From assembly GCA_023402355.1 (NCBI GenBank), contig JAEXCG010000080.1, positions 1-9,835 on the forward strand: DNA of 9,835 nucleotides. Direction: 5' to 3'. Origin of the DNA: Bacillota bacterium (GTDB lineage Bacteria > Bacillota > Clostridia > Christensenellales > Aristaeellaceae). Below, in pieces: positions 1 through 6,678 of the stretch (position 1 is its first letter; each line of letters opens with the position of its first letter). Made by a program: the position numbers and the translations under genes. The notes below the pieces were generated by a model that did no database searches, was not told the DNA's origin, and saw nothing but the letters and a program-made list of their open reading frames with translations.

Positions 1-26
1 ACCATATGGAATAAGGAGAGAGAAAC

Positions 27-941
27 ATGGCGGAAGAAAAGAAAAAAGGCTTTTTCGCGCGCCTGAAAGAGGGCCTCACCAAGACGCGCGATTCGCTGGC
101 GGGCAGGGTGGATCAGCTCGTGGTTTCGACCCGCGAGATCGACGACGACTTTTACGAGGAGCTCACCGACATCCTCATCATGGCGGACATCGGCATGAAG
201 ACGACGGACGAGATGATCGAGGAGCTCAAGCGCCGCGTCGCCGCGGCTAAGACGAAGAGCGCCGACCGCGCACACGACATCCTCAAGGACATCCTCAAGG
301 AAAAGATGAACATGCCGCGCCCGCCGCTCAAGTGGCCGATGGTCATGCTGATCGTGGGCGTCAACGGCGTGGGAAAGACGACGACGATCGGCAAGCTCGC
401 CCTGCGCTTTAAGGATGCGCAGCACACCGTCATGCTGGCGGCGGCGGATACGTTCCGCGCGGCGGCGGCCGATCAGCTCGAGATTTGGGCAAACCGCGCG
501 CAGGTGCCGCTCGTCCGCCGCGAGGAGGGCGCGGACCCCGCGGCCGTCGTGTACGACGCGGTGCAGTCCGCAAAGGGCCGCGGCGCGGATCTTCTGATCG
601 TGGATACGGCGGGGCGGCTGCACAACAAGAAGAACCTCATGGAGGAGCTTCGCAAGATGACGCGCATCATCGAGCGCGAGTATCCGGAGGCGGAGGTGCG
701 CACGATGCTCGTCATCGACGCGACCACGGGACAGAACGGCCTTTCGCAGGCGAAGGAGTTCAACGACGTCGCGGACATCACCGGCATCGTGCTCACGAAG
801 CTGGACGGCACCGCCAAGGGCGGCATCGCCGTGGCGATTCGGGACGCCCTGAACGTGCCGGTGCTCTACGTGGGCGTGGGCGAGGGCATCGACGATCTGC
901 AGGCCTTCAACGCCTCCGAGTTCGTGGACGCGATCTTTTAA
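27..941 (+). CDS. ftsY: Signal recognition particle receptor FtsY
   Basis: FtsY is the membrane-associated GTPase that docks the SRP (Ffh)-ribosome complex at the Sec translocon during co-translational insertion of membrane proteins. The 304-residue protein has a very short, basic N-terminal segment (about 1-20) in place of the long acidic A domain of enterobacteria, as is usual in Firmicutes. A helical N domain (about 25-95) and a G domain follow. Visible GTPase motifs are the P-loop GVNGVGKTT (111-119), DTFRAAAADQL (141-151), DTAGR (193-197) and TKLDGTAKGG (257-266). The C-terminal GEGIDDLQAFNASEFVDAIF matches the FtsY ending. The start is supported by AAGGAGAGAG 5-14 bases upstream. The length is full and no key residue is missing. 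In relatives smc often lies just upstream, but that lies outside this window. A hairpin terminator follows the stop directly, so this is the last gene of its transcript. Confidence 0.98.
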   Translation: MAEEKKKGFFARLKEGLTKTRDSLAGRVDQLVVSTREIDDDFYEELTDILIMADIGMKTTDEMIEELKRRVAAAKTKSADRAHDILKDILKEKMNMPRPPLKWPMVMLIVGVNGVGKTTTIGKLALRFKDAQHTVMLAAADTFRAAAADQLEIWANRAQVPLVRREEGADPAAVVYDAVQSAKGRGADLLIVDTAGRLHNKKNLMEELRKMTRIIEREYPEAEVRTMLVIDATTGQNGLSQAKEFNDVADITGIVLTKLDGTAKGGIAVAIRDALNVPVLYVGVGEGIDDLQAFNASEFVDAIF

Positions 942-954
942 GGCGCGCAATCAA

Positions 955-977
955 AAAGCGGGCGTAAAGCCCGCTTT
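955..977. terminator. Bidirectional hairpin terminator between ftsY and the convergent gene
   Basis: A perfect 9-bp inverted repeat (AAAGCGGGC at 955-963 and GCCCGCTTT at 969-977) encloses a 5-base loop GTAAA. It sits 13 bases after the ftsY stop and 12 bases after the end of the leftward gene. Read leftward the stem is followed by TTTTTGATTG, a better U-tract than the rightward TTTCAGTTCTT, so it probably works in both directions and best for the minus-strand gene. Confidence 0.85.
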
Positions 978-989
978 CAGTTCTTGCGT

Positions 990-1658
990 TTACAGATTGC
1001 CCGCGCCCAGCGTGATCTGGGAGATAGCGTTGTCCTCCGGGTTGACGGTGTAGCGGCACCAGACGTTTGGATACTTCACGTAGCAGGCGCCCACGTTGTC
1101 CGGGTAGGTGGTAAGCGGCGCGACGAGCGTGATTTCGATCATGTCCGAGGCGACGGTCAGCATGCCGTAGGGCGGCAGGATCACGTCCGAATCGCCCTCC
1201 GTACCGCTGCCCGCGGAGTAGAGCACCGCCATGTCGTCGTTCATGTCCTCGCTGTATTGAATGGGCAGGCGCGCAAGCAGCGTGTCCAGCGAATCGCCGA
1301 TGGAGATGCCGCGCGGGCCGACCTCGCCTGCTGCGAGCTTGAAGGAGCCCTCCTGCACCGCGCGCTGCATCTGCTCGGGCGAGAGGTCCGAGGGCCCGAA
1401 GGGGCTCGCAGCGTCGTAGGCGATGGGCACCTGCGTGCTCTGCGCCTGCGGCTGCACGGTCTGCGTGCTCCCGCGCCGGGCGATGAGCAGCGCGCACAGG
1501 ACGATCGTCAGGATCACGATGCAGACGAAGAGCCCGATGATGAGCAGCCGCATTTTTTGCTGAGCCGCGTTTTGAGCGGCCTTTTGGCGCTCGTCCTTCT
1601 CTCTTTCACTTGCGTTGTTTTCAGGCGCTTTTTCAAGGCGCCGCGTGCGTCTTTCCAT
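990..1658 (-). CDS. Hypothetical single-pass membrane protein with extracytoplasmic domain
   Basis: I do not recognise a named family. The 222-residue protein starts at the ATG at 1658, preceded by GGAGGTAAGATC. The open frame reaches a further ATG six codons upstream, but that one would start inside the ribosome binding site. Residues 1-36 are highly charged, rich in Arg, Glu and Lys, and look cytoplasmic. Residues 37-60 form one strongly hydrophobic transmembrane helix followed by RR. A Gln/Ser/Thr-rich linker (about 63-78) leads to an outside domain of about 140 residues. That domain contains GISIGDSLDTLLARLP (117-132), a pattern reminiscent of small BamE-like or lipoprotein-type domains, and two cysteines (192 and 201) near the end. 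There is no enzyme motif. It stands alone, convergent with ftsY and divergent from rmuC. A surface or envelope-sensing role is only a guess; the gene itself is well supported by its start, codon pattern and terminator. Confidence 0.85.
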   Translation of the reverse strand: MERRTRRLEKAPENNASEREKDERQKAAQNAAQQKMRLLIIGLFVCIVILTIVLCALLIARRGSTQTVQPQAQSTQVPIAYDAASPFGPSDLSPEQMQRAVQEGSFKLAAGEVGPRGISIGDSLDTLLARLPIQYSEDMNDDMAVLYSAGSGTEGDSDVILPPYGMLTVASDMIEITLVAPLTTYPDNVGACYVKYPNVWCRYTVNPEDNAISQITLGAGNL

Positions 1659-1705
1659 GATCTTACCTCCATACATGTGTAGGCCGTGAAGGGGCGTCCG
1701 TCCGG

Positions 1706-1796
1706 GGCGTATGTCCGCAGGCCGGATACGCCGTGTGGTTTCTCTATCTATTATACTCTATTTTATGCCTGAATGCCACCGCGCAGAATCGGTGGC
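1706..1796. promoter_or_regulatory. Divergent promoter region with two inverted repeats, hypothetical gene / rmuC
   Basis: An AT-rich patch stands out in GC-rich surroundings. On the minus strand it holds a perfect TATAAT (1755 to 1750) with GTGGCA 18 bases upstream (1779 to 1774), a plausible vegetative promoter for the leftward gene. On the plus strand TATACT (1752-1757) could serve rmuC, but I see no good -35 for it. Two inverted repeats flank the patch: GGCGTAT (1706-1712) with ATACGCC (1726-1732), which would lie in the leftward leader, and GCCACCG (1775-1781) with CGGTGGC (1790-1796), which would lie in the rmuC leader just before its ribosome binding site. Confidence 0.45.
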
Positions 1797-1818
1797 GCCA
1801 AGAGAGGGGTTTGATAAC

Positions 1819-3258
1819 GTGAACGCTGTGCTGTCGTTCCTCGCGGGTCATCAGGTTGCGCTGGGGCTCGGGGCCTTTGCCGCGCTTTGTCTGCTGCTCG
1901 CGCTCTGGCTGCTTTCGCGCAGGCAGACGCGCCAAATGGAGGCGCGCCTGGCCGCGCTGTCGCAGGAGCTGCGGGAGCAGTCGCAAAAGGAGGCGCAGGG
2001 GGCCGCGGAGCGCGAGGAGAAGCAGCGCGCGGAGATACGGGACGACGTGCGCGGCGTGAACGATTCGCTCGTGCGCATGATGGGCGAGATGGCGCGCACG
2101 CAGCAGGGGCAGCTCGACTCCTTCGGGGGGCAGCTTCGCGCCGCCAGCCGCACGGACGAGGAGCGTATGGAGCGCATGCAGCGCGCAGTGGGCGAAAAGC
2201 TGGACGCTTACGAGGGCCAGATGGAGCGCATCACGCAGGTGCTCGACGACAAGCTGAGCAGCAACGAGCAGCGCATCGAGCGCGTGCGCGCGGCGCTGGA
2301 GGGCGGGCTCACCCTCATCCGGCAGGAAAACGAGCAGAAGCTGGAGCAGATGCGCCAGGCGGTGGACGAAAAGCTTTCCGGCTCGCTGGACAGGCGGCTG
2401 GGCGAGTCCTTCCGGCTGGTGAGCGACCGGCTGGAGCAGGTGACGCGGGAGCTTTCGCAGATGCAGACGCTGGCAAGCGGGGTCGGCGACCTTACGCGCG
2501 TGCTCACGCACGTGAACGTGAGCGGCTCCTGGAGCGAGGTGCGCCTGGGCACGCTGCTGGAGCAGATGCTCGCGCCGGAGCAGTACAAGGCCGCCGTTCA
2601 GGTAAACCCCGAGGGCGGCGCGGCGGTGGACTACGCCCTGGTGCTGCCGGGCACCGGCGGCGGGCTGCCCGTGTACCTGCCCATCGACGCCAGCTTCCCG
2701 CAGGAGGACTACACGCGCTTTATCGACGCGAGCGACAGCGGGGACGGCGGCGTGATCGAGGCGGCGCAGCGCGCGCTGGAGGCGTCCGTTCGCCTGCACG
2801 CGCGCAGGATTCACGACCGCTTCATCGCCCCGCCCTATACGACGGATTACGCGGTCATGTTCTTGCCGACGGAGGGGCTTTACGCGCAGGTGCTGCGCAT
2901 GGGCGCGCTGTGCGACCATCTGCAAAACCAGTACCGCGTGGTGACGGCGGGCCCGACGACGCTGGCCGCGCTGCTCAACAGCCTGCAAATGGGCTTTCGC
3001 ACGCTGCAGATCGAGCGCCAGTCCGCCGAGGTGTGGAAGCTGCTCGGCGCGGTCAAGACGGAGTTTGCCCACTTCAGCGAATTGCTCGTGCGCACGCAGC
3101 AAAAGCTGCGTCAGGCCTCCGACTCCATCGAGGACGCGGCGCGCAAGACGCGCACAATTCAGGAGCGGCTGGAGGACGTGCAGGAGCTGCCGGGGGGACA
3201 GGCGCGCGAGCTTTTGCCCTTTGAGCGGGAAGAGGACGTCGAGGACGGATGGAACTAG
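1819..3258 (+). CDS. rmuC: RmuC-family DNA recombination protein
   Basis: RmuC proteins are membrane-anchored coiled-coil proteins that limit inversions between short repeats. They carry a domain predicted to have a PD-(D/E)XK nuclease fold. I chose the GTG at 1819, preceded by AGAGAGGGG, which gives 479 residues and puts the hydrophobic helix (about 10-33) at the N-terminus. Upstream starts would add a segment overlapping the promoter patch. A long charged coiled coil covers about 35-230, with repeated RMERMQRAV-like units. The RmuC domain (about 235-445) shows GSWSEVRLGTLLEQML (236-251), VDYALVLPG (270-278) and LPIDASFPQEDYTRF (287-301). Family members usually have Lys where this protein has Ser292, so the predicted active site looks incomplete. 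The acidic tail is unremarkable. The GNAT gene follows after 38 bases, so the two are probably co-transcribed. The family assignment is firm, while the biochemical activity is uncertain. Confidence 0.92.
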   Translation: MNAVLSFLAGHQVALGLGAFAALCLLLALWLLSRRQTRQMEARLAALSQELREQSQKEAQGAAEREEKQRAEIRDDVRGVNDSLVRMMGEMARTQQGQLDSFGGQLRAASRTDEERMERMQRAVGEKLDAYEGQMERITQVLDDKLSSNEQRIERVRAALEGGLTLIRQENEQKLEQMRQAVDEKLSGSLDRRLGESFRLVSDRLEQVTRELSQMQTLASGVGDLTRVLTHVNVSGSWSEVRLGTLLEQMLAPEQYKAAVQVNPEGGAAVDYALVLPGTGGGLPVYLPIDASFPQEDYTRFIDASDSGDGGVIEAAQRALEASVRLHARRIHDRFIAPPYTTDYAVMFLPTEGLYAQVLRMGALCDHLQNQYRVVTAGPTTLAALLNSLQMGFRTLQIERQSAEVWKLLGAVKTEFAHFSELLVRTQQKLRQASDSIEDAARKTRTIQERLEDVQELPGGQARELLPFEREEDVEDGWN

Positions 3259-3296
3259 GGATGCCCCCAAGCGACCATAATAAGGAGGAAAACGGC

Positions 3297-4211
3297 ATGT
3301 CAGTGACGCTTCGCACGCTGCGGACGGAGGAACTGGACGCCTGGTACGCGCTTTGCGGCAGGCTTTTTGCGGTAGGCCCGCTGTACTTTCGGCGGCACTT
3401 TGAAATGGACCCCTGGGCGGACGTCGAGGGAATCTTCGTGGCCGAGGACGCGGGCAGGCTTGTTTCGAGCGTGCGCGTCTTTACGCGCTACCTGATGCTG
3501 GAGGGGCAGCCGCAGCTCACGGGCGGCATCGGCGAGGTCTGCACGCTGAGCGAATATCGCGGACAGGGCATCTCCGGACGGCTGCTCACGATGGCGGACG
3601 AATACATGTGTAAGCGCGGCATGCACCTGCGCGCGCTGTACGGCGTGCTCACCAGCCATTATGGCAAGCACGGCTTTGCGCCGGTTTCCACGTTTTACCG
3701 CCGCGTGCCGCTCGAAAACCTGCCGAAGCTTTCGGGCGCTCAGCGGGTGCGCGCCCTTAAAGGCAGGGACCTGCCCGCGGCGCAGGGGCTTTACGACCTG
3801 TACATGGGGCAGTTTCCGCTCTCCTTCTGGCGCGGGGAAAGCGCCTATTGGGAGCGCTGGGTGCTCTCCGAGTGGAAGGAAACGCTGGTGCTCGAGGAAA
3901 ACGGGCGGGTCGCCGCCTACGCGGACGTGCAGGCCGAGGGTGGCATCCTGAAGCTGCGGGACGCCGCCTGCGTGCCGGGCGAGGAGGCCGCTTTGTACGC
4001 GCTGCTGGGCGAGGCCGCGCGGCTCCTTGGCGCCTCATGGGTCGAGGGGCCGGAGCCTGTGCTGTCGGGCGCGCCGGGCGAGCGGCTTACAGGCGACGCC
4101 GGGCACCTGATGCTGGCCGTGACCGGCCCCGTCTGCGGCCTTTCGGACGTGCCGGGCGTCGAGGCGCTCGCCGCTGGACGAATCGTGCAGTGGCAGGTGG
4201 ATGGATTCTAA
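3297..4211 (+). CDS. GNAT-family N-acetyltransferase, Eis-like two-domain form
   Basis: The 304-residue protein is predicted to transfer an acetyl group from acetyl-CoA to an amine. The start at 3297 is chosen because AAGGAGGAAAACGGC lies directly before it; a frame-open ATG 16 codons upstream overlaps the end of rmuC and lacks such a site. The N-terminal GNAT domain (about 1-140) has a motif-A segment VCTLSEYRGQGISGRLL (81-97), with RGQGIS (88-93) as the acetyl-CoA pyrophosphate loop. It also has HYGKHGFAPV (121-130), typical of the C-terminal strand and helix of the fold. Residues about 150-300 form a second, diverged half without a clear CoA loop, as in Eis-type and related tandem acetyltransferases. 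The substrate cannot be predicted. No signal peptide or membrane segment is seen, so it is cytosolic. It sits between rmuC and uppP, 46 bases before uppP, suggesting one transcript but no obvious shared pathway. Confidence 0.88.
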   Translation: MSVTLRTLRTEELDAWYALCGRLFAVGPLYFRRHFEMDPWADVEGIFVAEDAGRLVSSVRVFTRYLMLEGQPQLTGGIGEVCTLSEYRGQGISGRLLTMADEYMCKRGMHLRALYGVLTSHYGKHGFAPVSTFYRRVPLENLPKLSGAQRVRALKGRDLPAAQGLYDLYMGQFPLSFWRGESAYWERWVLSEWKETLVLEENGRVAAYADVQAEGGILKLRDAACVPGEEAALYALLGEAARLLGASWVEGPEPVLSGAPGERLTGDAGHLMLAVTGPVCGLSDVPGVEALAAGRIVQWQVDGF

Positions 4212-4257
4212 AAAGGCGCATATACATCTTGCAAAAAGGGAGTAAGGACGGGAAACG

Positions 4258-5082
4258 ATGGAAATTTTAAAGGCGATTTTCCTGGGACTGGTGGAGGGCA
4301 TCACCGAGTGGCTGCCGATTTCGAGCACCGGCCACATGCTTCTCGTGGATGAGTTTGTGAAGCTGAACGCGAGCGACGCGTTCAAGGAGATGTTCTTCGT
4401 CGTCATCCAGCTCGGCGCGATCCTGGCCGTGGTGCTGCTCTTCTTTCACAAGCTCTGGCCCTTCACGACGCGGGCCAAGGGGCTGGTGAAGATGGACGTC
4501 ATGAACCTGTGGGGCAAGGTGCTGGTGGCGAGCGTGCCCGCGGCGCTCATCGGCATCCCCTTCGACGACGCGATCGACGCGCTGTTTTACAACAGCCCGT
4601 TCGTCATCGCCGCGGCGCTGATCGGTTACGGCATCCTCTTCATCGTGCTGGAGAACAGAAACGGACACGGAAAGCACCGCCGCAGGCTGGAAGACCTGGA
4701 GGACCTATCCTATAAACAGGCCATCCTGATCGGCGTCTTTCAGGTGCTGGCGCTGGTACCCGGAACCTCTCGTTCGGGCTCGACGATTCTGGGCGCGATG
4801 ATCCTGGGGCTGGCGCGCCCGGCGGCGGCGGAGTTCAGCTTTTACATGTCCATCCCCGCGATGTTCGGCGCGAGCCTCCTCAAGATGCTCAAGTTCGGCC
4901 TGTCGTTCACCGCGGTGGAGGCGCAGATTTTGCTCGCCGGCATGCTGATGGCCTTTATCGTCTCGGTGTTCGCGATCAAGTTCCTGATGAACTTTGTCAA
5001 GAAGCACGACTTTAAGGTCTTCGGCTGGTATCGCATCGTGCTGGGCGTGCTGGTGATCCTGTACTTCACGCTGGTTCGGTAA
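4258..5082 (+). CDS. uppP: Undecaprenyl-diphosphate phosphatase UppP (BacA family)
   Basis: This integral membrane enzyme removes a phosphate from undecaprenyl diphosphate on the outer face of the membrane. That recycles the lipid carrier for peptidoglycan and other wall polymers, and extra copies raise bacitracin tolerance. The 274 residues match the family length. Both signature regions are present: EGITEWLPISSTGH (13-26), with the ExxxE pair Glu13 and Glu17 and the PxSSTGH motif, and PGTSRSGST (168-176), with the catalytic-type Arg172. Several hydrophobic helices are visible, including about 48-64, 87-101, 113-131, 153-167, 195-210, 222-243 and 257-273. Start: ATG at 4258, with GGGAGTAAGGACGGG upstream. 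A strong terminator follows the stop directly, so uppP ends the rmuC-GNAT-uppP transcript. A weak TATACA at 4221-4226 might give it its own promoter, but no good -35 accompanies it. Confidence 0.97.
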   Translation: MEILKAIFLGLVEGITEWLPISSTGHMLLVDEFVKLNASDAFKEMFFVVIQLGAILAVVLLFFHKLWPFTTRAKGLVKMDVMNLWGKVLVASVPAALIGIPFDDAIDALFYNSPFVIAAALIGYGILFIVLENRNGHGKHRRRLEDLEDLSYKQAILIGVFQVLALVPGTSRSGSTILGAMILGLARPAAAEFSFYMSIPAMFGASLLKMLKFGLSFTAVEAQILLAGMLMAFIVSVFAIKFLMNFVKKHDFKVFGWYRIVLGVLVILYFTLVR

Positions 5083-5091
5083 ACCGCATAC

Positions 5092-5135
5092 AAAGGCGCC
5101 CCTTCGGCATGTATCGATGCCGGAGGGGCGCCTTT
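5092..5135. terminator. Bidirectional terminator between uppP and the ABC permease gene
   Basis: A 19-bp inverted repeat (5092-5110 and 5117-5135) has a single G-T wobble and a 6-base loop GTATCG. The plus strand ends in CCTTTTACACTT and the minus strand in CCTTTGTATG, so each side carries a modest U-tract. It lies 9 bases after the uppP stop and 9 bases after the end of the leftward permease gene, and suits both convergent transcripts. Confidence 0.9.
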
Positions 5136-5144
5136 TACACTTCG

Positions 5145-5888
5145 TCATTCCCAGCGAAAGAACCGGATCGCGGCGGCGGCGCACAGCGCGGTCAGCGCGA
5201 TCATGAGGACGACGGGCCAGAGCACGCCCTCCATGGGCAGGCCGAGCGCCGACGCCTTGAGCAGCTTGATGCCCTGCGTGAGCGGCAGGAAGTCGCTAAG
5301 CCGCTGCAGCGCCCCAGGCAGGACCTCGTAGGGCAGGGTCGCGCCGGAGAGGAGCAGCATGGGGAAGTACAAAAGGCTTGCGATGATGCCTGCGGTCTTC
5401 GTGTCGCGGGCCACGCCGCCCACCAGCATGCCGATGCTGAACGTGCAGGCCGTCACCAGCAGGTGGGCGAGTAGGAAGAGGAGGGGAGAGCCCCCCAGAT
5501 GCAGGCCGAAAAAGGCCTTGCCGGCGAGAAAGAGGAGCAGCAGGGAGCAGACGGCGTAGAGCGCGTAGACGGCGAGCTGCACCAGCAGGAGCATCGCGGG
5601 GCTCACGGGCGTCACCCGTAAGCGCCGCAGGATTTTGCGGCTGCGGTAGTCGGAAACGACCAGCGGCAGCCCCATGACGCCGCCCGCGCAGATGGAGATG
5701 GCGGAAAGCGCGCCGAAGGACTGCGCCAAGAACGTGTAGTCCGCCCCCTCGAACGCGGGCGCCGTCCCGTAAAGCAGGCCGAGGAGGGCGAGCGCCGCCA
5801 GCGGCAGGCAGAGGGCGAAGATGACCATGTCCATCCCACGTAAGGAGAGCCGAAGCTCCGTCTTAAGCATCGTGCAAAACGTCTTCAT
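5145..5888 (-). CDS. ABC-2 type transporter permease
   Basis: This is the membrane subunit of an ABC exporter, 247 residues when started at the ATG at 5888. That start has AGGAGGAAAAGACGG directly upstream. A longer frame begins 14 codons earlier inside the ATPase gene, but without a comparable site. A short cytoplasmic N-terminus is followed by about six hydrophobic helices: roughly 22-40, 57-78, 97-122, 133-157, 166-184 and 220-241. The segment SDYRSRKILRRLRVTPVSP (79-97) between helices 2 and 3 is the cytoplasmic coupling region typical of ABC-2 permeases, and the LPLTQGIKLL stretch (201-210) before the last helix is also typical. The start overlaps the end of the ATPase gene by 26 bases, so the two are translationally coupled and probably form one complex. 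Related pairs export drugs, peptides or lipids, but no substrate can be assigned here. Confidence 0.93.
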   Translation of the reverse strand: MKTFCTMLKTELRLSLRGMDMVIFALCLPLAALALLGLLYGTAPAFEGADYTFLAQSFGALSAISICAGGVMGLPLVVSDYRSRKILRRLRVTPVSPAMLLLVQLAVYALYAVCSLLLLFLAGKAFFGLHLGGSPLLFLLAHLLVTACTFSIGMLVGGVARDTKTAGIIASLLYFPMLLLSGATLPYEVLPGALQRLSDFLPLTQGIKLLKASALGLPMEGVLWPVVLMIALTALCAAAAIRFFRWE

Positions 5889-6606
5889 CCGTCTTTTCCT
5901 CCTCCGTAAACCAAAGATAGGCGTCTTCAAAATCGGCGCAGGGGCTCGCCGCGACCGCCTCGGCCACGGTGCCCATAAAGACCGCCCTGCCGCGTTTGAG
6001 GATGCAGATGCGTTCGCACAGGGCCTCCACCTCGTCCATGGAGTGGGAGGTGAGCAGCACGGTCAGCCCCTTGGCCTTCAAGTCCGTGAGGCGCTTTAGA
6101 ATGTCCCGCCGCGCCCGGGCGTCCAGTCCGGTGGTCAGCTCGTCCAGAAAGACGACCTCGGGCCTTGGCAGCAGCGCGAGCACGATGAACAGCCGCTGGC
6201 GCTGACCTCCGGACAGCTCGCTCACGGGGCTCTTCGCTTTTTCCGACAGGCCGAAGGACGAAAGCAGCGCGCTGGAGTCGGCGGCGTGCCTGTAGAGCGA
6301 CGCGGTGACCTCGCAGAGCTCGCGCACCGTGATCTTTTCCTGATAACTGGCCTCCTGAAACTGAACGCCGACCCGCTCAAAGAGCCGTCTTCGCTCGGCG
6401 CGCGGGTCCATGCCCAGGATGCGGGCCCTGCCGCTGTCCGGCCTGCGGGTCCCCAGGATGCATTCCAGGGTCGTGCTCTTGCCCGCGCCGTTCGCGCCGA
6501 GCAGCCCGAAGACCGTGCCGCGCTTAACCGCGAAGCTCAGGTCCTGCACGGCCCGAACGTCCCCGTAGGTCTTGCTCAGGTTTTCCACTTGAATCGCGTA
6601 TTCCAT
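5863..6606 (-). CDS. ABC transporter ATP-binding protein
   Basis: This is the nucleotide-binding subunit that powers the neighbouring permease. The 247-residue protein starts at the ATG at 6606, preceded by AAAGGAGGTTACAAG; the longer open frame adds 14 unsupported codons. All motifs are intact: Walker A GANGAGKST (37-45), Q-loop in VQFQE (81-85), signature LSGGQRQR (131-138), Walker B VVFLDELTTGLD (151-162) with catalytic Glu156, and switch His188 in TSHSMDE. The Walker B reads DELTTGLD where DEPTTGLD is commoner, a variant that keeps the catalytic Glu. The sequence resembles the drug and antibiotic exporter class (DrrA/CcmA-like COG1131). A 72-base gap separates it from the MerR-type gene upstream, and a small hairpin in that gap abuts the ribosome binding site. 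The substrate is unknown. Confidence 0.95.
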   Translation of the reverse strand: MEYAIQVENLSKTYGDVRAVQDLSFAVKRGTVFGLLGANGAGKSTTLECILGTRRPDSGRARILGMDPRAERRRLFERVGVQFQEASYQEKITVRELCEVTASLYRHAADSSALLSSFGLSEKAKSPVSELSGGQRQRLFIVLALLPRPEVVFLDELTTGLDARARRDILKRLTDLKAKGLTVLLTSHSMDEVEALCERICILKRGRAVFMGTVAEAVAASPCADFEDAYLWFTEEEKTDEDVLHDA

Positions 6607-6613
6607 CTTGTAA

Positions 6614-6637
6614 CCTCCTTTTTCTGTCCGCAGAAAA
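6614..6637 (-). promoter_or_regulatory. Small hairpin abutting the ABC ATPase ribosome binding site
   Basis: In the message, a perfect 7-bp stem (TTTTCTG and CAGAAAA, at 6620-6637 on the plus strand) with a 4-base loop lies immediately before the AGGAGG of the ATPase gene (6619 to 6614). It could mark an RNA processing point or modulate translation between the regulator and transporter genes. It is AT-rich and weak, and no experimental role is known. Confidence 0.35.
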
Positions 6638-6678
6638 GAGAATATCACCGGCGCAAAGGCTGGTGGTAAAGTGGAGGC

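Noticed and set aside
1744..3270. 508-codon frame antisense to rmuC
   Set aside because: It is very rich in Leu, Arg, His and Ala with no recognisable motif, mirrors a clear RmuC gene, and is a usual artefact of high GC content.
4221..4226. TATACA as a separate uppP promoter
   Set aside because: The -35 position holds only a poor match (TGGATG), so the evidence is too weak to call it a promoter.
4996..5001. TTGACA on the minus strand inside uppP
   Set aside because: No -10-like sequence occurs at a proper distance, and it points back into uppP.
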